Origin: Calothrix sp. PCC 7103
GTDB taxonomy: Bacteria; Cyanobacteriota; Cyanobacteriia; Cyanobacteriales; Nostocaceae
Assembly (NCBI RefSeq): GCF_000331305.1
Contig: NZ_KB217478.1
Coordinates: 4,676,296 to 4,740,295, forward strand
Reading direction: 5' to 3'
Length of the DNA: 64,000 nucleotides
Part shown: positions 17,487 to 27,113 of the stretch, piece after piece
Numbering within the stretch: position 1 is the first letter of the stretch
How the letters are laid out: every line of letters starts with the position of its first letter
The notes under the pieces: generated by a model
Database searches by the model: none
Told to the model about the DNA's origin: nothing
What the model saw: the letters and a program-made list of their open reading frames with translations, nothing else
Made by a program: the position numbers and the translations under genes

Positions 17487-18653
17487 ATGAAGGCGATGAT
17501 TCTAGCAGCAGGTAAAGGTACACGTGTGCGTCCTATTACCTACACCACTCCCAAACCGATGATTCCTATTTTGCAAAAACCTGTAATGGAATTTTTGCTG
17601 GAACTATTACGGCAACACGGTTTTGACCAAATTATGGTCAATGTTAGCCATTTAGCTGAGGAAATCGAAAGTTACTTCCGGGACGGTCAAAAGTTTGGCG
17701 TTCAAATCGCTTATTCTTTTGAAGGTAAAATTGCTGATGGTAATTTAATTGGAGAAGCGGTTGGTTCAGCTGGAGGGATGAAACGTATCCAAGACTTCTC
17801 GCCGTTTTTTGATGATACATTTGTTGTATTATGCGGTGATGCCTTAATTGACTTAGATTTAACCGAAGCTGTTAAATGGCACCGTTCTAAGGGTTCAATC
17901 GCGACTATTATCACCAAGACAGTTCCGAAGGAAGAGGTTTCTAGCTATGGTGTGGTTGTAACTGAAGAAGACGGTCGCATTAAAGCTTTCCAAGAAAAGC
18001 CTTCGGTAGAAGAAGCACTTAGCACCAACATCAACACGGGTATTTATATCTTTGAACCAGAGGTCTTAAATTATATCCCATCTGGGGTTGAATATGATAT
18101 CGGTGGACAGTTATTTCCTAAATTAGTAGAAATCGGTGCCCCATTTTTCGCGAAACCAATGGACTTTGAATGGGTTGACATTGGTAAAGTACCCGATTAC
18201 TGGCGCGCAATTCGCGGTGTACTATTAGGAGAAATCAAAAACGTCCAAATTCCAGGTCATGAAGTGGCGCCTGGTATTTATACTGGATTAAACGTTGCAG
18301 TTAACTGGGACAAAGTAGATATTACTGGCCCAGTCTACATTGGTGGTATGACCAAAATTGAAGACGGCGCCAAAATTATTGGACCTGCAATGATTGGCCC
18401 CAACTGCTGGATTTGCAGTGGCGCCACCGTTGATAATAGCGTTATTTTTGAATGGTCACGCTTGGGACCCGGTGTTCGCTTAGTCGATAAACTAGTGTTT
18501 GGTCGCTACTGTGTCGATAAAACTGGTGCCACCATCGACGTTCAAGAAGCACAGTTAGACTGGTTAATCACCGACGCACGTCAAGACCCCCCAGTTCAAA
18601 CTCCTGTAGAGCATCAAGCTATTGCTGAATTATTAGAAACAAAACCAGGTTAA
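17487..18653 (+). CDS. NDP-sugar (mannose-1-phosphate guanylyltransferase-like) nucleotidyltransferase
   Basis: 388 residues. The N-terminal nucleotidyltransferase carries the signature LAAGKGTRVRP followed by 'TTPKPMIPI' (about 6-28) and the metal-site region 'VVLCGDALIDLDL'. 'FEWVDIGKVPDYWRA' closes the catalytic domain. From about residue 255 come left-handed beta-helix hexapeptides ('TGPVYIGGMTKIEDGAKIIGPAMIG'). This architecture is GDP-mannose or glucose-1-phosphate type, feeding exopolysaccharide or glycolipid synthesis. It lacks the long C-terminal phosphomutase-like domain of some cyanobacterial paralogues. A strong hairpin terminator follows at 18658. Confidence 0.85.
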   Translation: MKAMILAAGKGTRVRPITYTTPKPMIPILQKPVMEFLLELLRQHGFDQIMVNVSHLAEEIESYFRDGQKFGVQIAYSFEGKIADGNLIGEAVGSAGGMKRIQDFSPFFDDTFVVLCGDALIDLDLTEAVKWHRSKGSIATIITKTVPKEEVSSYGVVVTEEDGRIKAFQEKPSVEEALSTNINTGIYIFEPEVLNYIPSGVEYDIGGQLFPKLVEIGAPFFAKPMDFEWVDIGKVPDYWRAIRGVLLGEIKNVQIPGHEVAPGIYTGLNVAVNWDKVDITGPVYIGGMTKIEDGAKIIGPAMIGPNCWICSGATVDNSVIFEWSRLGPGVRLVDKLVFGRYCVDKTGATIDVQEAQLDWLITDARQDPPVQTPVEHQAIAELLETKPG

Positions 18654-18657
18654 TTTA

Positions 18658-18691
18658 AAGAAACCGGGTTTTTGTAGAAACCCGGTTTCTT
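18658..18691 (+). terminator. Hairpin of the GAAACCGGGTTTC repeat family
   Basis: Arms aagaaaccgggttt (18658-18671) and aaacccggtttctt (18678-18691) are perfectly complementary around a 6-base loop, five bases after the nucleotidyltransferase stop. It likely ends that transcript. It belongs to a dispersed family also seen at 29955, 44013, 44079, 44131 and 52375. Confidence 0.8.
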
Positions 18692-18886
18692 CTTGTGCAT
18701 TTTTGGTATATCCTGTAGTATTTCTATACCCGCAATGCTTATATTTGGACTAGATATATATTTTTCAATTGTTTTTATACTGACAAGCACAACATTAATT
18801 AACTGACATTTTACTTGCTTTATAGCTTCAGAAAGTGAGCTTGCAAAATTACTCATGTTCGTAGTGCTACAAGCGTGCAAATATCA

Positions 18887-19087
18887 TTATTTAAGTAACC
18901 GAGTTACTCGAATGTCATATTCAGTAGCTGTTGGATAGTCATTTCTAGCTTTAGTGAATGCCACACCGTCAGCTTTTGATTTCGATTCCGCATCAATTTC
19001 GTAGCGCGTACTTCCTAAGCGCGCGGTGTTGCTTGTGTAGTTAGGAAATACTACAACATCAACGAACACTTCGTAGGTATGAACCAT
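18887..19087 (-). CDS. Small conserved hypothetical protein
   Basis: 66 residues, 'MVHTYEVFVDVVVFPNYTSN...', mixed alpha/beta with alternating hydrophobic residues, no signal peptide and no cysteines. Coding is supported by a GAGG ribosome binding site seven bases before the ATG and by an ordered amino-acid composition. I do not recognise a named family. It stands alone between the nucleotidyltransferase terminator and speA. Confidence 0.65.
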   Translation of the reverse strand: MVHTYEVFVDVVVFPNYTSNTARLGSTRYEIDAESKSKADGVAFTKARNDYPTATEYDIRVTRLLK

Positions 19088-19502
19088 GTTTCTACCTCGC
19101 TATGTGAAATTAAAAATTGAGAATAAATTCAGTATATGAAAGTTTGATAATAGAGAGTTATCTCTCAAGTAAATAAGAACAATTCTTTATAATACTTAAA
19201 GTACTACTTGCTAAACTTAAATTAACGAAACATTTTATTAATTGTTCTATTTGCACAATAAATTAGAAAAATATGCCAAAAATGATTATTTAAGCACAAT
19301 TTTAAATATTAGGATTAACAACAAAATGCAAAGTTATGTTTAGCAATCAAATACTTATGTTTAGCAATTGTAATTGATTGCAACAATTATATAGGAAGAA
19401 CGCAACCCAACAACTTTTTTTACCGAGCGTTGGGTTGTGCCTACCCTTCGGGATATCCTACGGATAACGGTATACTACGTAAACGCAAAGCCTCCACTCA
19501 AC
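19088..19502. other. Intergenic region between the small gene and speA
   Basis: 415 bases, AT-rich. It holds an inverted repeat with arms gcaacccaac (19402-19411) and gttgggttg (19429-19437), which is the probable terminator of speA. A dispersed element (ctacccttcgggatatccta, 19441-19460) recurs in inverse orientation at 22305-22335. No gene is seen. Confidence 0.6.
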
Positions 19503-21530
19503 CTACGAGGAAAGGTAAGTGTATCTACTTAAGCTTTGTTCATAAGTTTGTAATAATCTCTGTGATTCAGCTAAAGTAATACGCTTTTCTTCGAGTGCTT
19601 TTTCACAGCGCTGGCGAATGTTTTCAACCATGTCCTCAGAGTCGTACTGTACGTAGCTAACTACCTCACTCATGGTGTCGCCTTTAACAACATGTTCGAT
19701 TTGGTAACCTTTTGGTGTTAGCTGAATGTGAACGGTGTTTGTGTCGCCAAACAAGTTGTGCAAGTTGCCCATAATTTCTTGATAGGCGCCATTCAGGAAC
19801 ATGCCAAGATAATAAGGTTCGCCCTGTTTAAACGGGTGTAACTCTAATACAGGTTTCACATCGCGTAAATCGATAAAGTTATCGATTTTTCCATCGCTGT
19901 CACAAGTTAAATCTGCCAATATCCCCCGTCGCGTTGGTTCTTCTCCCAAACGATGTATGGGCATAATGGGAAATAATTGGTCTATTGCCCAACAATCTGG
20001 CGCCGATTGAAACACCGAAAAATTGACATAATAAATGGAAGCCATAATTTGTTCGAGGTCTTCCAATTCATCGGGCACATATTCATGCTGCCGAGTCAGA
20101 TAAAGTATTTTATGGCAACATGCCCAGAACAAACGTTCGGCTTTGGCGCGTTCAGTGAGGCTAAAAATTCCCAGCTTAAAGCGGCTAATAGCTTCATCTT
20201 TAAACTGGGTGGCGTCATGATAAAGTTCTTGATAGTTATCGTTGTTGATTGATTGATAAGTTTCCCAAAGATAGTTAATAATGTGGGACTCACCTTCTTT
20301 TGGAGGTTCGGGTTGTTCGTGGGGGACTTCGCACGTACTAAGAACATCGAAAATCAACACTGACTGATGCGACGCAATTGCGCGTCCACTTTCACTAATT
20401 AATGTTGGTACTCCTATACCACGCTCGCTACAGGTATCTTTTAACTCTGCCACAATATCATTGGCATAGTTTTGCATGTTGTAGTTTTTCGAGGCATAGA
20501 AATTAGTTTGCGAGCCATCGTAGTCTACACCTAAACCACCACCAACATCGAGATACTTCATATTGGCACCGAGTGCTGCTAGTTCTACGTAAATCTGACT
20601 AGCTTCTTGAATGGCATCTTTGATTACATGAATGGCTGAGATTTGTGAGCCAATATGAAAGTGTAAAAGCTGTAAAGAATCTAACAAATCTGCCGCACGT
20701 AGTTTATCAACAGCTTGGATAATTTCGGGGATGCTCAAACCAAATTTAGCACGGTCGCCTGATGAAGTTCCCCAACGTCCCATTCCTTGGGTACTAAGTT
20801 TCGCGCGTATACCTAAAATTGGTTTAATACCCAACTGAAGGTTTGCTTCAATAACTAGGTCAACTTCTTCAACTTGTTCAAGCACAATAATTGGAGTTTG
20901 CCCAAGTTTGATTGCTAGCATCGCGGTTTCAACGTACTCGCGGTCTTTATAACCGTTACATACTAACAAGGCGCCTGGAGTATCGAGTAATGCTAGAGCA
21001 ATCATTAACTCTGGTTTAGAGCCAGCTTCTAAACCAAACTGATGAGGTTTGCCGAACTTGACTAAATCTTCAATGAGATGTCGCTGTTGGTTGCATTTGA
21101 CTGGAAATACACCACGGTATACACCTGGATAATTATAGCGGGCAATTGCTTTAGCAAAACAAGCATTAAGACGCTCGATTCGGTCTTCCAAAATATCAGA
21201 GAATCGAATTAGTAACGGTAAACCAAGATTACGCTGCTTGAGTGCATTAACCAAATCATATAAATCTAGCGAACCACCTCTGTCACCTTTGGGGGAAACC
21301 GTAATATGACCAGCTGCGTTAATCGAAAAATAAGGCTGTCCCCATCCGTCAATGCGATATAAATCTTCGCTATCTTCAATAGTCCAGTGACGACGGGGGG
21401 TATTTGGCGTACTACTCGCTAAAAGCAACTGTTTTTGCTTATTGTTTGAATTATGACTCAGTGCAGCTTTTTTACCGTTGGACGGAGGTTTCAACACCTC
21501 ATCAGTCGTAGCAGTTGACTCAACACCCAT
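19503..21530 (-). CDS. speA: Biosynthetic arginine decarboxylase
   Basis: 675 residues. A PLP enzyme converting arginine to agmatine, the first step of polyamine synthesis. The PLP-binding lysine is K145 in 'GVFPVKCNQQ', followed by 'FGLEAGSKPEL'. 'LDVGGGLGVDYDGS' is the phosphate-binding glycine loop, and 'CDSDGKID' near the C-terminus carries the active-site Cys of the fold III decarboxylases. A 45-residue low-complexity N-terminus precedes the conserved part. Two arginine decarboxylase paralogues are common in Nostocales; only one is in this window. Confidence 0.95.
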   Translation of the reverse strand: MGVESTATTDEVLKPPSNGKKAALSHNSNNKQKQLLLASSTPNTPRRHWTIEDSEDLYRIDGWGQPYFSINAAGHITVSPKGDRGGSLDLYDLVNALKQRNLGLPLLIRFSDILEDRIERLNACFAKAIARYNYPGVYRGVFPVKCNQQRHLIEDLVKFGKPHQFGLEAGSKPELMIALALLDTPGALLVCNGYKDREYVETAMLAIKLGQTPIIVLEQVEEVDLVIEANLQLGIKPILGIRAKLSTQGMGRWGTSSGDRAKFGLSIPEIIQAVDKLRAADLLDSLQLLHFHIGSQISAIHVIKDAIQEASQIYVELAALGANMKYLDVGGGLGVDYDGSQTNFYASKNYNMQNYANDIVAELKDTCSERGIGVPTLISESGRAIASHQSVLIFDVLSTCEVPHEQPEPPKEGESHIINYLWETYQSINNDNYQELYHDATQFKDEAISRFKLGIFSLTERAKAERLFWACCHKILYLTRQHEYVPDELEDLEQIMASIYYVNFSVFQSAPDCWAIDQLFPIMPIHRLGEEPTRRGILADLTCDSDGKIDNFIDLRDVKPVLELHPFKQGEPYYLGMFLNGAYQEIMGNLHNLFGDTNTVHIQLTPKGYQIEHVVKGDTMSEVVSYVQYDSEDMVENIRQRCEKALEEKRITLAESQRLLQTYEQSLSRYTYLSS

Positions 21531-21748
21531 TTTTTACTAAACCTCTATATTCACCCACGAAACTACAATTTAGCAAAATTCCACGCTATGTCCTGCACCA
21601 TCAAGAAGATTAACAAAAGATTAAGAGGCACCGATAAGGTAACGGGTTGGATGTTTTTGGCTGTCCCCTTTCCGCTTTCGCCTTTAGCCGATAAACTTTT
21701 ATTGGTCAGTTGAATTTTCACGATTACCCATATTTGAGGAGTACAACT

Positions 21749-22198
21749 TTGGAGCGCACATTCTTAGCAATTAAACCCGATGGCGTACAGCGTAAGCTTG
21801 TTGGCGAAATTATCCGCCGCTTTGAAACAAAGGGTTTTACCCTTGTTGCGCTGAAGTTCATGAATGTTAGTCGCGAATTAGCTCAAGCGCATTACGATGT
21901 TCACCGCGAACGCCCTTTCTTTGCAAGCTTGATAGATTTTATTACCTCTGGCCCAGTTGTAGCTATGGTATGGGAAGGTGATGGTGTTATTGCCTCTGCC
22001 CGTAAACTTATTGGCGCCACCAACCCTCTCAACTCTGAACCAGGTACTATTAGGGGTGACTTTGGTGTAAATACAGGTCGTAACATCATCCACGGTTCCG
22101 ATGCTCCTGAAACCGCAAAAAACGAAATCGCTCTATGGTTTAAAGAAGAAGAACTAGTCAACTGGACACCTGAAATCAAAGGTTGGTTGTACGAATAA
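21749..22198 (+). CDS. ndk: Nucleoside-diphosphate kinase
   Basis: The frame is open from an ATG at 21710, but the family begins (M)[14 protein letters not shown]. The TTG at 21749-21751 encodes that first residue and has GAGGAG (21736-21741) seven bases upstream, so TTG is chosen. The product is 149 residues, the usual length. The phosphorylated histidine is H115 in '[12 protein letters not shown]'. The enzyme balances NTP/dNTP pools. Confidence 0.93.
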   Translation: MERTFLAIKPDGVQRKLVGEIIRRFETKGFTLVALKFMNVSRELAQAHYDVHRERPFFASLIDFITSGPVVAMVWEGDGVIASARKLIGATNPLNSEPGTIRGDFGVNTGRNIIHGSDAPETAKNEIALWFKEEELVNWTPEIKGWLYE

Positions 22199-22204
22199 AA
22201 ATAA

Positions 22205-22487
22205 GTTAGGAGTTAGGAGTTAAGAGTTGGGAGTTATGAGTTACGAGTGCAAACGGGTAAAATGTAAATTTGTGTCATGAGTCGTGAACGTTAACGCAGT
22301 TTTCCCGTTATCCGAAGGATATCCCGAAGGGTAGGGTAGCATCTTAAAGATTTTGACGCTTTTATAAAACTAAAACTCTAACCCGTTTTAAAGTGAAAGA
22401 ACTTAAAGATTCTTCGCTGCACTCAGAATGACAGTTCTAATCCGTTTTCTATATAACCCCTAACTCCTAACTCCTAACTCCTAACTT
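22205..22487. repeat. Heptamer tandem repeats (STRR-like) in facing arrays, with other repeats
   Basis: 22205-22248 holds imperfect copies of the heptamer GTTAGGA. 22461-22487 holds the complementary TCCTAAC copies, so the 289-base gap between ndk and terC is bounded by inverted arrays. Between them lie the inverse copy of the 19441 element (22305-22335) and a gattcttcgctgcactcaga repeat (22408). Such STRRs are typical of heterocystous cyanobacteria. No gene is seen. Confidence 0.85.
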
Positions 22488-23225
22488 TTATTCTGCAACT
22501 TCTTGTTTCTTCAATTCAGGCGCCGTTAAAACTTCTTCTACTACCTCTGGTTCGTTACGTTTAGAGAATCCCCACATTAGAATAACCGCAATTGCGCTAA
22601 TTACAATCCACTGTGGAGGAACAAGCGATTCGTTAATGACTTTGAGAAGTAAGCGTAAACCCACAAATGCCACGGTGATATAACCAGCATCTTCTAAATG
22701 CACAAACTCATCCAACCAGCGAATAAATAAACCTGCCATGAAACGCAGAGTGATAACGCCAATAGTGGTACCTGTTAAAACTAACCAAGTTTCCTGACTT
22801 ACCGCAATAGCTGTTGTAACGCTGTCTAATGAGAAAGCTAAATCAGTAAGCGCAATTACCGGAATAAGCCGTAAAACTGAACTAAACTTGGGACCGTGAT
22901 GCTGATTTTCTTCGTCTTCCTCTGACGTAAAATGCTGGAAAACTAACCACAGCAAGTAAGAGGCGCCGATTAGCTCAAACTGCCAATACTTTTGTACCCA
23001 AGTAGCTGTAAGCAGCAGTGTGATACGAAGCACATAAGCTATCACCAAGCCATAGTTAAGAGCTTCTTTCTCTTTTTCCTTATCGTCAAGCCCTTGGGCA
23101 ATAGCTGCAAGTGCAATAGCGTTATCAGCAGAAAGTACTGCCTCTAAAAATATCAGCAGTAACAGCACGATAGATGCTTCTACGCTGAAATGAAATTGGA
23201 GGTTATCAAAAATTCGGTCTAGCAT
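22488..23225 (-). CDS. TerC family integral membrane protein
   Basis: 245 residues with about seven membrane segments. The family signature 'LEAVLSADNAIALAAIA' (about 28-44) and 'TDLAFSLDSVTTAIAVS' (about 130-146) carries the conserved acidic residues thought to bind metal. Family members export manganese, and in plants a homologue assists thylakoid biogenesis. A role in Mn handling is plausible. The C-terminal 25 residues are charged and cytoplasmic. Confidence 0.9.
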   Translation of the reverse strand: MLDRIFDNLQFHFSVEASIVLLLLIFLEAVLSADNAIALAAIAQGLDDKEKEKEALNYGLVIAYVLRITLLLTATWVQKYWQFELIGASYLLWLVFQHFTSEEDEENQHHGPKFSSVLRLIPVIALTDLAFSLDSVTTAIAVSQETWLVLTGTTIGVITLRFMAGLFIRWLDEFVHLEDAGYITVAFVGLRLLLKVINESLVPPQWIVISAIAVILMWGFSKRNEPEVVEEVLTAPELKKQEVAE

Positions 23226-23702
23226 TACAGTTTTCTTGAGTTGAAATAAAAAATTAACACTTAGGGCGAAATTTATATAAATAGCGCTGAAAAAATGCTA
23301 CTCTCTTCCAGCTTAACCTGTGCTAGCAAAATTATCACATGCGGGTTTCCACCATACTTAATATAAAGTGCTGAGTGGAAAGTGCGCTCGTGCTGAGTAT
23401 TAATTTCCTACTTAGCACTCAGAACTCATTATTTCTTAAATCTTTATTAATTAATTAGTTTTGTTGAACCTATTTTTAGGCTGTGCAGCTTTAATAAATG
23501 TATAATTTTACTCACGTGTTGAACAGTAATTGGTAACTTTGAGTGTGGTTGAATATATATAAAATAAGGTTTATTAAAAAAAATTACATCAAAATTAAGT
23601 CGTTAAAAATGGTAACAAATATAACTTTAAGATGATTGGGAATCGTTAGATATTTCTAAGTACGATTGTTGGTACATTTAACGGCACTGTGCTTGGTAAG
23701 GA
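23226..23702. other. Divergent intergenic region, terC to lprI-like gene
   Basis: 477 AT-rich bases. The only structure noticed is a 10-base inverted repeat with one mismatch, gtgctgagta (23391 on) and tacttagcac (ending near 23419). Promoters for both flanking genes must lie here, but no box is convincing. Confidence 0.5.
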
Positions 23703-23708
23703 GTGGCA

Positions 23709-24125
23709 ATGGAATTGCTCTTGCGCTGGAATATATTAATTATCACGGGATTGTTATTATCGGGAGTTCCCACCGCACCTGTGGGAGCGCAAACTCAAAA
23801 GCAGCTACCACCCCCGAACTGTAAAGACCCCCAAACAACAAGAGATATGATTGAGTGTGGCGAACGCACCTACAAAGAAGCAAGTAAAAAGCTCAGTTCC
23901 ATAAATAAACAATTGCTGGACAAGGTGAGTGTTAGTCAAAGAAAACGTTTAGTCGCATCACACCAAAACTGGTTGAAGCATCGCGATACATTCTGTGCGT
24001 TTGAGGCAGGAATGTATGAAGGTGGAACACTTGAACCAACGACACGGATTAATTGTTACGCGCGCATGACACACCAGCGAAGTCAAGAACTCAATACTTG
24101 GCTAATTGAATTAAATCGACGCTAG
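23709..24125 (+). CDS. Secreted LprI/DUF1311-domain protein
   Basis: About 138 residues from the ATG at 23709, which has AAGGAG (23698-23703) five bases upstream. A GTG at 23703 would overlap that site. The signal peptide is a hydrophobic core 'ILIITGLLLSGVPTAPVGAQ'. The mature part has four cysteines ('CKDPQTTRDMIECGERTY', 'FCAFEAGMYEGGTLEPTTRINC') in the pattern of lysozyme-inhibitor LprI-like domains. It is probably periplasmic; the target is unknown. Confidence 0.8.
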   Translation: MELLLRWNILIITGLLLSGVPTAPVGAQTQKQLPPPNCKDPQTTRDMIECGERTYKEASKKLSSINKQLLDKVSVSQRKRLVASHQNWLKHRDTFCAFEAGMYEGGTLEPTTRINCYARMTHQRSQELNTWLIELNRR

Positions 24126-24183
24126 TTTTTACTGATTTTAACTCGCCCCAAATACATCAGTTTCAAAGCTATCTGGGGCGCCA

Positions 24184-24894
24184 TTAACTACACAAAAGTT
24201 CACCCAACCAATTCTCAACTTGCAAGCGTAGACGGCAACCAGCACCATCGTTACTGTTTTGTGAGGTTGGTAGCTTCTCTAAAGCACGACGATAATCGGC
24301 AATAGCCCAATTCCAATCACCCCAAAGATGATAGGTACGTCCGCGCTCTGCAAGAATGTGACCCTCGTATTGGTCAAATAACAACGCGCATTCAAAATTA
24401 TCTGTCGCTTCTTCATATCGTCCCAAGTCACGTAGCGTAATTCCACGGTTTATCCAAGCACGCGCATAGCTAGGATTTAAGTCTAATGCTTTGTCGTAAT
24501 CATCGATTGCTGCCGCTAAATCACCAATTGCAGCGTAATAGTTTGCACGGTTATTATAAGCACTGGCTAAATTCGGGTTAAGCTCAATTGCTGTGTTATA
24601 GTCGCAAATAGCCTTTTGTCTTTCGCCACACTGATAATAAATTAATCCCCGATTATTATAATCAATCGCGTTTTCAGGGTGGCGCTGTAAAAGTAAACTC
24701 AATAGTGATATGGCTTCGCGGTAGTCCCCAAGTTTCGCAGAACGCAGCGCACAAGAACGTAAGTTCCCATCTCCCACATAGAAGTTGTCGTTACTCGATG
24801 TTTCTTGATGTCGAACCTGGTTTTTCGTACTGGCAACAAACTGGTTGGAGTAGTGTTGCTCATCGTCAGATGCGAGAAAAGTGTGAGTATTCAT
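24184..24894 (-). CDS. Tetratricopeptide-repeat protein
   Basis: 236 residues with about four and a half TPR units between roughly 55 and 215 ('AIDYNNRGLIYYQCGERQKAICDY', 'ASAYNNRANYYAAIGDLAAAIDDY', 'ARAWINRGITLRDLGRYEEATDNF', 'GHILAERGRTYHLWGDWNWAIADY'). The N-terminal 50 residues are polar and unstructured. There is no signal peptide, so it is a cytoplasmic scaffold. Ribosome binding site AGGAAG is close to the ATG. Partners are unknown. Confidence 0.88.
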   Translation of the reverse strand: MNTHTFLASDDEQHYSNQFVASTKNQVRHQETSSNDNFYVGDGNLRSCALRSAKLGDYREAISLLSLLLQRHPENAIDYNNRGLIYYQCGERQKAICDYNTAIELNPNLASAYNNRANYYAAIGDLAAAIDDYDKALDLNPSYARAWINRGITLRDLGRYEEATDNFECALLFDQYEGHILAERGRTYHLWGDWNWAIADYRRALEKLPTSQNSNDGAGCRLRLQVENWLGELLCS

Positions 24895-25323
24895 ATCTTC
24901 CTGCCTGTGGTGCTGCTTTGATTGTTGTTGGTTAGTATCGGTACTGCCCCTGTATCAAGAATGAATCTGGTGAAAGTGTACGAGGAGGAAGTATCTTTTT
25001 AGAACAGTCACCGCGAATTGACGCGCGTTCATGCTCTAATTCAATTAATGGTCGAATCTATTAATAGATACTTCGTCCTCTAGTTCAATTCCAGAAAAAG
25101 TAAACCTCAATCTGCCAGACTAGGCAAGTGGTGAGAGTTACAGGTTGCTAAAATCCACCTCAAGGGTGTATTCGAGCAATTACTCTACAGGGCTTTTAAA
25201 CATTCAGGGTTAAAAGTCGCCTTTCAACCCTTTCGCTTTTATAGTTCCCACCTATAAGCTGGTAGTCTCAATTTTCTGTTAAATAGTTTCTATTTGTTTA
25301 TTAAATTTTCATAAATTTTTCTT
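24895..25323. other. Intergenic region with a 15-bp spaced inverted repeat
   Basis: 429 bases. Arms gaggaggaagtatct (24982-24996) and agatacttcgtcctc (25066-25080) pair with one mismatch across 69 bases, enough for a long leader hairpin or operator pair upstream of the gene at 25324. No coding frame or known riboswitch core was recognised. Confidence 0.6.
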
Positions 25324-25785
25324 ATGTCAGGAACTTCTTACCCCAGCGCACCCGACTTGACTCAAGACGACTATATTGTTCTAGGTTTAGCAACATGCTT
25401 CGTCAAAGAAGATGGTGAAGTCCATCAAGTCGAAGTTATCGAACCAATACCATCAGCAGCATTAGAAGCACTAGTTAAAGGAATTCCCACTTCATATAAA
25501 TTTGCCTGTGGAACAACGCTTGGAAGTATTTTAAGCGGCAGTAACCTTCAAATTCCCTCAGAATTCCCCGAAACTGCTCAATTAAGTGACGAATTTGAGC
25601 AAAGAGTGTTTTCAGCTGCACGTACTTACAAACGACGCGAAAGTGCTAAATCTCTTATTCCTGAAGGTACATGTTACCAAGACTTTCAGTACTCCATCGA
25701 CCGTAAGCGTGTACTAAACGCTGCACGAGTCGTCACAAAAGACGATAACGTTAAACAACATCCAAATACCCACAAAATCCTCTAA
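25324..25785 (+). CDS. Conserved hypothetical protein
   Basis: 153 residues, no signal peptide or membrane segment, with two cysteines near the middle ('LATCFVKEDGE', 'KFACGTTLGSILSG') and a basic C-terminal half ('ARTYKRRESAKSLIPEGTCYQDFQYSIDRKRVLNAARVV'). I do not recognise a family. It ends 7 bases before the GST gene, suggesting a two-gene operon. Composition is like its neighbours. Confidence 0.75.
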   Translation: MSGTSYPSAPDLTQDDYIVLGLATCFVKEDGEVHQVEVIEPIPSAALEALVKGIPTSYKFACGTTLGSILSGSNLQIPSEFPETAQLSDEFEQRVFSAARTYKRRESAKSLIPEGTCYQDFQYSIDRKRVLNAARVVTKDDNVKQHPNTHKIL

Positions 25786-25792
25786 TCTTATC

Positions 25793-26344
25793 ATGCTTAA
25801 ACTATATGCAGGCGCCCGCAGTCGCGCATCAATCGTACAATGGTATCTTGAAGAACTGAGTGTTCCTTATGAGCTAGTTATGCTTGACATGGCAGCAGGA
25901 GAACATCGTCAAGATGCATTTTTAGCAATAAACCCATTTGGCAAAGTCCCAGCAATAGTAGACGGTGACTTTAAACTATGGGAGTCAGGTGCCATTTTAA
26001 TGTACCTTGCCGAAAAACACGCAGGAATTACATCAGTAGAAACACGCGCAGTACTTAATCAATGGGTATTATTTGGTAATTCGACTTTGGCAACAGGAGT
26101 TTTTATCGAAGCAAGCAGAGAAAAAGAAATGCCGCGTTTGATGACGGCACTTAATAGTATGTTCGAGAAGCAACCTTTTATTATGGGTGATGAATTTACG
26201 GTTGCTGATGTCGCAGTTGGCTCTATCCTTTGTTACATTCCAATAATGCTACAACTTGATTTAAGTGCCTACCCAGCAGTACTTGATTATATCAAGCGTA
26301 TGACCGAACGCGATGGATTTAAAAAAAGTATTGGCGCCCGTTAG
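25793..26344 (+). CDS. Glutathione S-transferase family protein
   Basis: 183 residues. The N-terminal thioredoxin-like domain begins 'LKLYAGARSRASIVQWYLEELSVPYELV' with a serine/arginine at the catalytic position. It continues with the cis-proline segment 'FGKVPAIVDGDFKLWESGAILMYLAEKH', whose E-S pair binds the glutathione gamma-glutamyl group. A short helical C-domain follows ('PFIMGDEFTVADVAVGSILCYI'). It is slightly shorter than usual GSTs (about 200 residues). Substrate is unknown. Confidence 0.9.
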   Translation: MLKLYAGARSRASIVQWYLEELSVPYELVMLDMAAGEHRQDAFLAINPFGKVPAIVDGDFKLWESGAILMYLAEKHAGITSVETRAVLNQWVLFGNSTLATGVFIEASREKEMPRLMTALNSMFEKQPFIMGDEFTVADVAVGSILCYIPIMLQLDLSAYPAVLDYIKRMTERDGFKKSIGAR

Positions 26345-26391
26345 GCAATGGATATAAACGGATGTAACGGATAAGTTGTTTGTGACATCCG

Positions 26392-27027
26392 TTACATCTG
26401 TTGCCAATGGTCTTCGATTAGAGATGCAATATCAGTAGGTTTAACTTGGTTGTATTTTTTATTACCAAGTTGTACGATACAGTTAGGCGCCTTGGAGCAT
26501 TTCTTTAAACAACCAGTGCTTTGAATTTTAACTTTGTCTCGCACTTCAGATACTTGCTGTGGTGATAGCTTGGTAAGCTTAAGAGTTTTTTCTATCTTTG
26601 ATAATAATTGTTTGGCGCCTCGTTTACGACAACCAGAACCTTGACATACCAAAATTTTGGCTTTTTTTGAACATTCAGGGTTATGAGTTGTGTGTAGGGG
26701 TGATTTATTTATAGGACAGACAGGTAAAGGTGTGACATCATATGCTTTGAGCTTGATATCACCTGTACGTATATGTAATTTACTATAGCCGATAACGCGA
26801 ATGTGGGCGCCTGGTGTTAAAGAACTAGAAAGTGCTTTTCGTAATTCTTTAGGAAGTTTGATTTTCAAATTTCCGGATGTAAGTGCGGTAACGGCGTTAC
26901 ACTTGGTTAAGGCAAATTGTAAATATTTGAAATTTTGGTGCTTGAATTTTTTGGGGTGATTGTCTGCAAAACCCAGAAATTCACCTTCAATGTCGAATTC
27001 TGATAGTTTGAGATAGTTGTTACCCAT
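26392..27027 (-). CDS. (2Fe-2S) thioredoxin-like ferredoxin domain protein
   Basis: 211 residues. The C-terminal 90 residues form a thioredoxin-like [2Fe-2S] ferredoxin: 'LVCQGSGCRKRGA' then 'IQSTGCLKKCSKAPNCIV', giving the four-cysteine CX(n)C...CX3C ligand set. The N-terminal 110 residues ('FDIEGEFLGFADN...GAHIRVIGYSKLHI') look like a small beta-barrel. It sits 129 bases downstream of nifT on the same strand across a heptamer-repeat array. An electron-transfer role linked to nitrogen fixation is possible but rests on location only. Confidence 0.8.
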   Translation of the reverse strand: MGNNYLKLSEFDIEGEFLGFADNHPKKFKHQNFKYLQFALTKCNAVTALTSGNLKIKLPKELRKALSSSLTPGAHIRVIGYSKLHIRTGDIKLKAYDVTPLPVCPINKSPLHTTHNPECSKKAKILVCQGSGCRKRGAKQLLSKIEKTLKLTKLSPQQVSEVRDKVKIQSTGCLKKCSKAPNCIVQLGNKKYNQVKPTDIASLIEDHWQQM

Positions 27028-27113
27028 TTTAGATGTTTAATTAATAGATAGGGGTAGACTGTAAGTAATATGGCGCCAATAAGAAGCTAAGAGTAATTGT
27101 TAAATATGAGCTA

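Noticed and set aside
18650-18880. 76-codon minus-strand frame after the nucleotidyltransferase
   Set aside because: Its end runs through the terminator hairpin at 18658-18691 and the composition is not protein-like. No ribosome binding site supports the start.
22205-22487. Possible CRISPR array
   Set aside because: The repeats are contiguous heptamers without spacers, i.e. simple tandem repeats.
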